The notes under the pieces are model-generated. The model saw only the letters and a list, made by a program, of their open reading frames with translations. It did no database searches and had not been told where the DNA came from. 41,963 bases of DNA from an uncultured Eubacterium sp. GTDB taxonomy: Bacteria > Bacillota > Clostridia > Lachnospirales > Lachnospiraceae. The position numbers were made by a program, and so were the translations under genes. Below, one piece after another: positions 41,837 through 41,963 of the stretch. The DNA is taken from assembly GCA_947384955.1 (NCBI GenBank), contig CANDJC010000030.1, positions 1-41,963 on the forward strand, in the 5' to 3' direction. How positions within the stretch are numbered: position 1 is the stretch's first letter; each line of letters opens with the position of its first letter.

Positions 41837-41963
41837 GCCGGGAGAGGGGATTTACCAGGTCTTCCTGCGGCATCGGAAGAATGTTTAGAATCCCTTGGCA
41901 TTCTGCCCGATAACCAGGCGGCGAAGCCGAAGCGGCACCGGTAGCTGCTGGCAGAAAGCCAGG
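41837..41963 (+). repeat. palindromic structured element, copy E (cut by window end)
   Basis: The left arm GCCGGGAGAGGGGATTTACC resembles copy B's start but then differs. The inner arm GAATGTTTAGAATCCCTTGG and the GCGGCACC and CTGGC core are present. The sequence ends after GCCAGG, so the right half is not seen. Orientation matches A and C and is opposite to D across array 2. Confidence 0.85.

Overview
The window reads as chromosomal DNA of an anaerobic gut Clostridia, most likely Lachnospiraceae. Grounds: a dgt-dnaG-rpoD-trmK-Nif3 macromolecular-synthesis cluster, a type A RNase P RNA, a SpoVB-like flippase, a DUF5685/J-domain operon, Rpn-type PD-(D/E)XK proteins, strong AAGGAGG ribosome sites and TTGACA-17-TATAAT promoters. 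Genus is not determined.

Layout. (1) 1-3,700: tRNA-Leu(CAA); an AAA-ATPase-like/PD-(D/E)XK protein; then, on the other strand, a sigma-A promoter, a cobalamin riboswitch, a transcobalamin-like (DUF4430) lipoprotein and an ECF S component, which together look like a corrinoid uptake unit; then a 62-codon small gene. (2) 3,890-6,810: metH without a reactivation domain but with an unusual repetitive linker, followed by degenerate copies of its own 3' end. (3) 6,866-17,221, minus strand: a catabolic locus for glycosides processed through a 3-keto sugar. In transcription order it holds a TIM-barrel isomerase/epimerase, a GPH symporter, a DUF6379 beta subunit and TIM-barrel alpha subunit of C-glycoside-deglycosidase type, two Gfo/Idh/MocA oxidoreductases, an amidohydrolase, an AraC regulator fused to a GH39-like domain, and a YczE-like membrane protein. 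The beta subunit next to an alpha TIM barrel and oxidoreductases is the gene signature of bacterial C-glycoside (puerarin/flavone C-glucoside type) cleavage. (4) 17,550-18,840: two decayed transposases. (5) 19,213-28,877: cysteine desulfurase, flippase, GH36-like hydrolase, Rpn-type nuclease, a MarR-MATE efflux operon with clear operators, and a zinc-ribbon/DUF5685/J-domain operon. (6) 30,309-40,492: rnpB, nucleoside kinase, the Nif3-trmK-rpoD-dnaG-dgt cluster, a GT-C membrane glycosyltransferase and tRNA-Leu(CAG).

A second theme is a roughly 240-bp palindromic element present five times (18,932; 29,220; 29,973; 40,618; 41,837). Each copy has long terminal arms that pair perfectly or nearly so within the copy yet differ between copies, around a conserved core that can fold into several helices. 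Two pairs of oppositely oriented copies bracket tandem arrays (29,452-29,870, 54-bp period; 40,854-41,735, mixed 31/41-bp units), and the array units begin with the same bases that flank the element. I do not recognise this arrangement as a named element; with the deglycosidase-type locus it is the most interesting content here.
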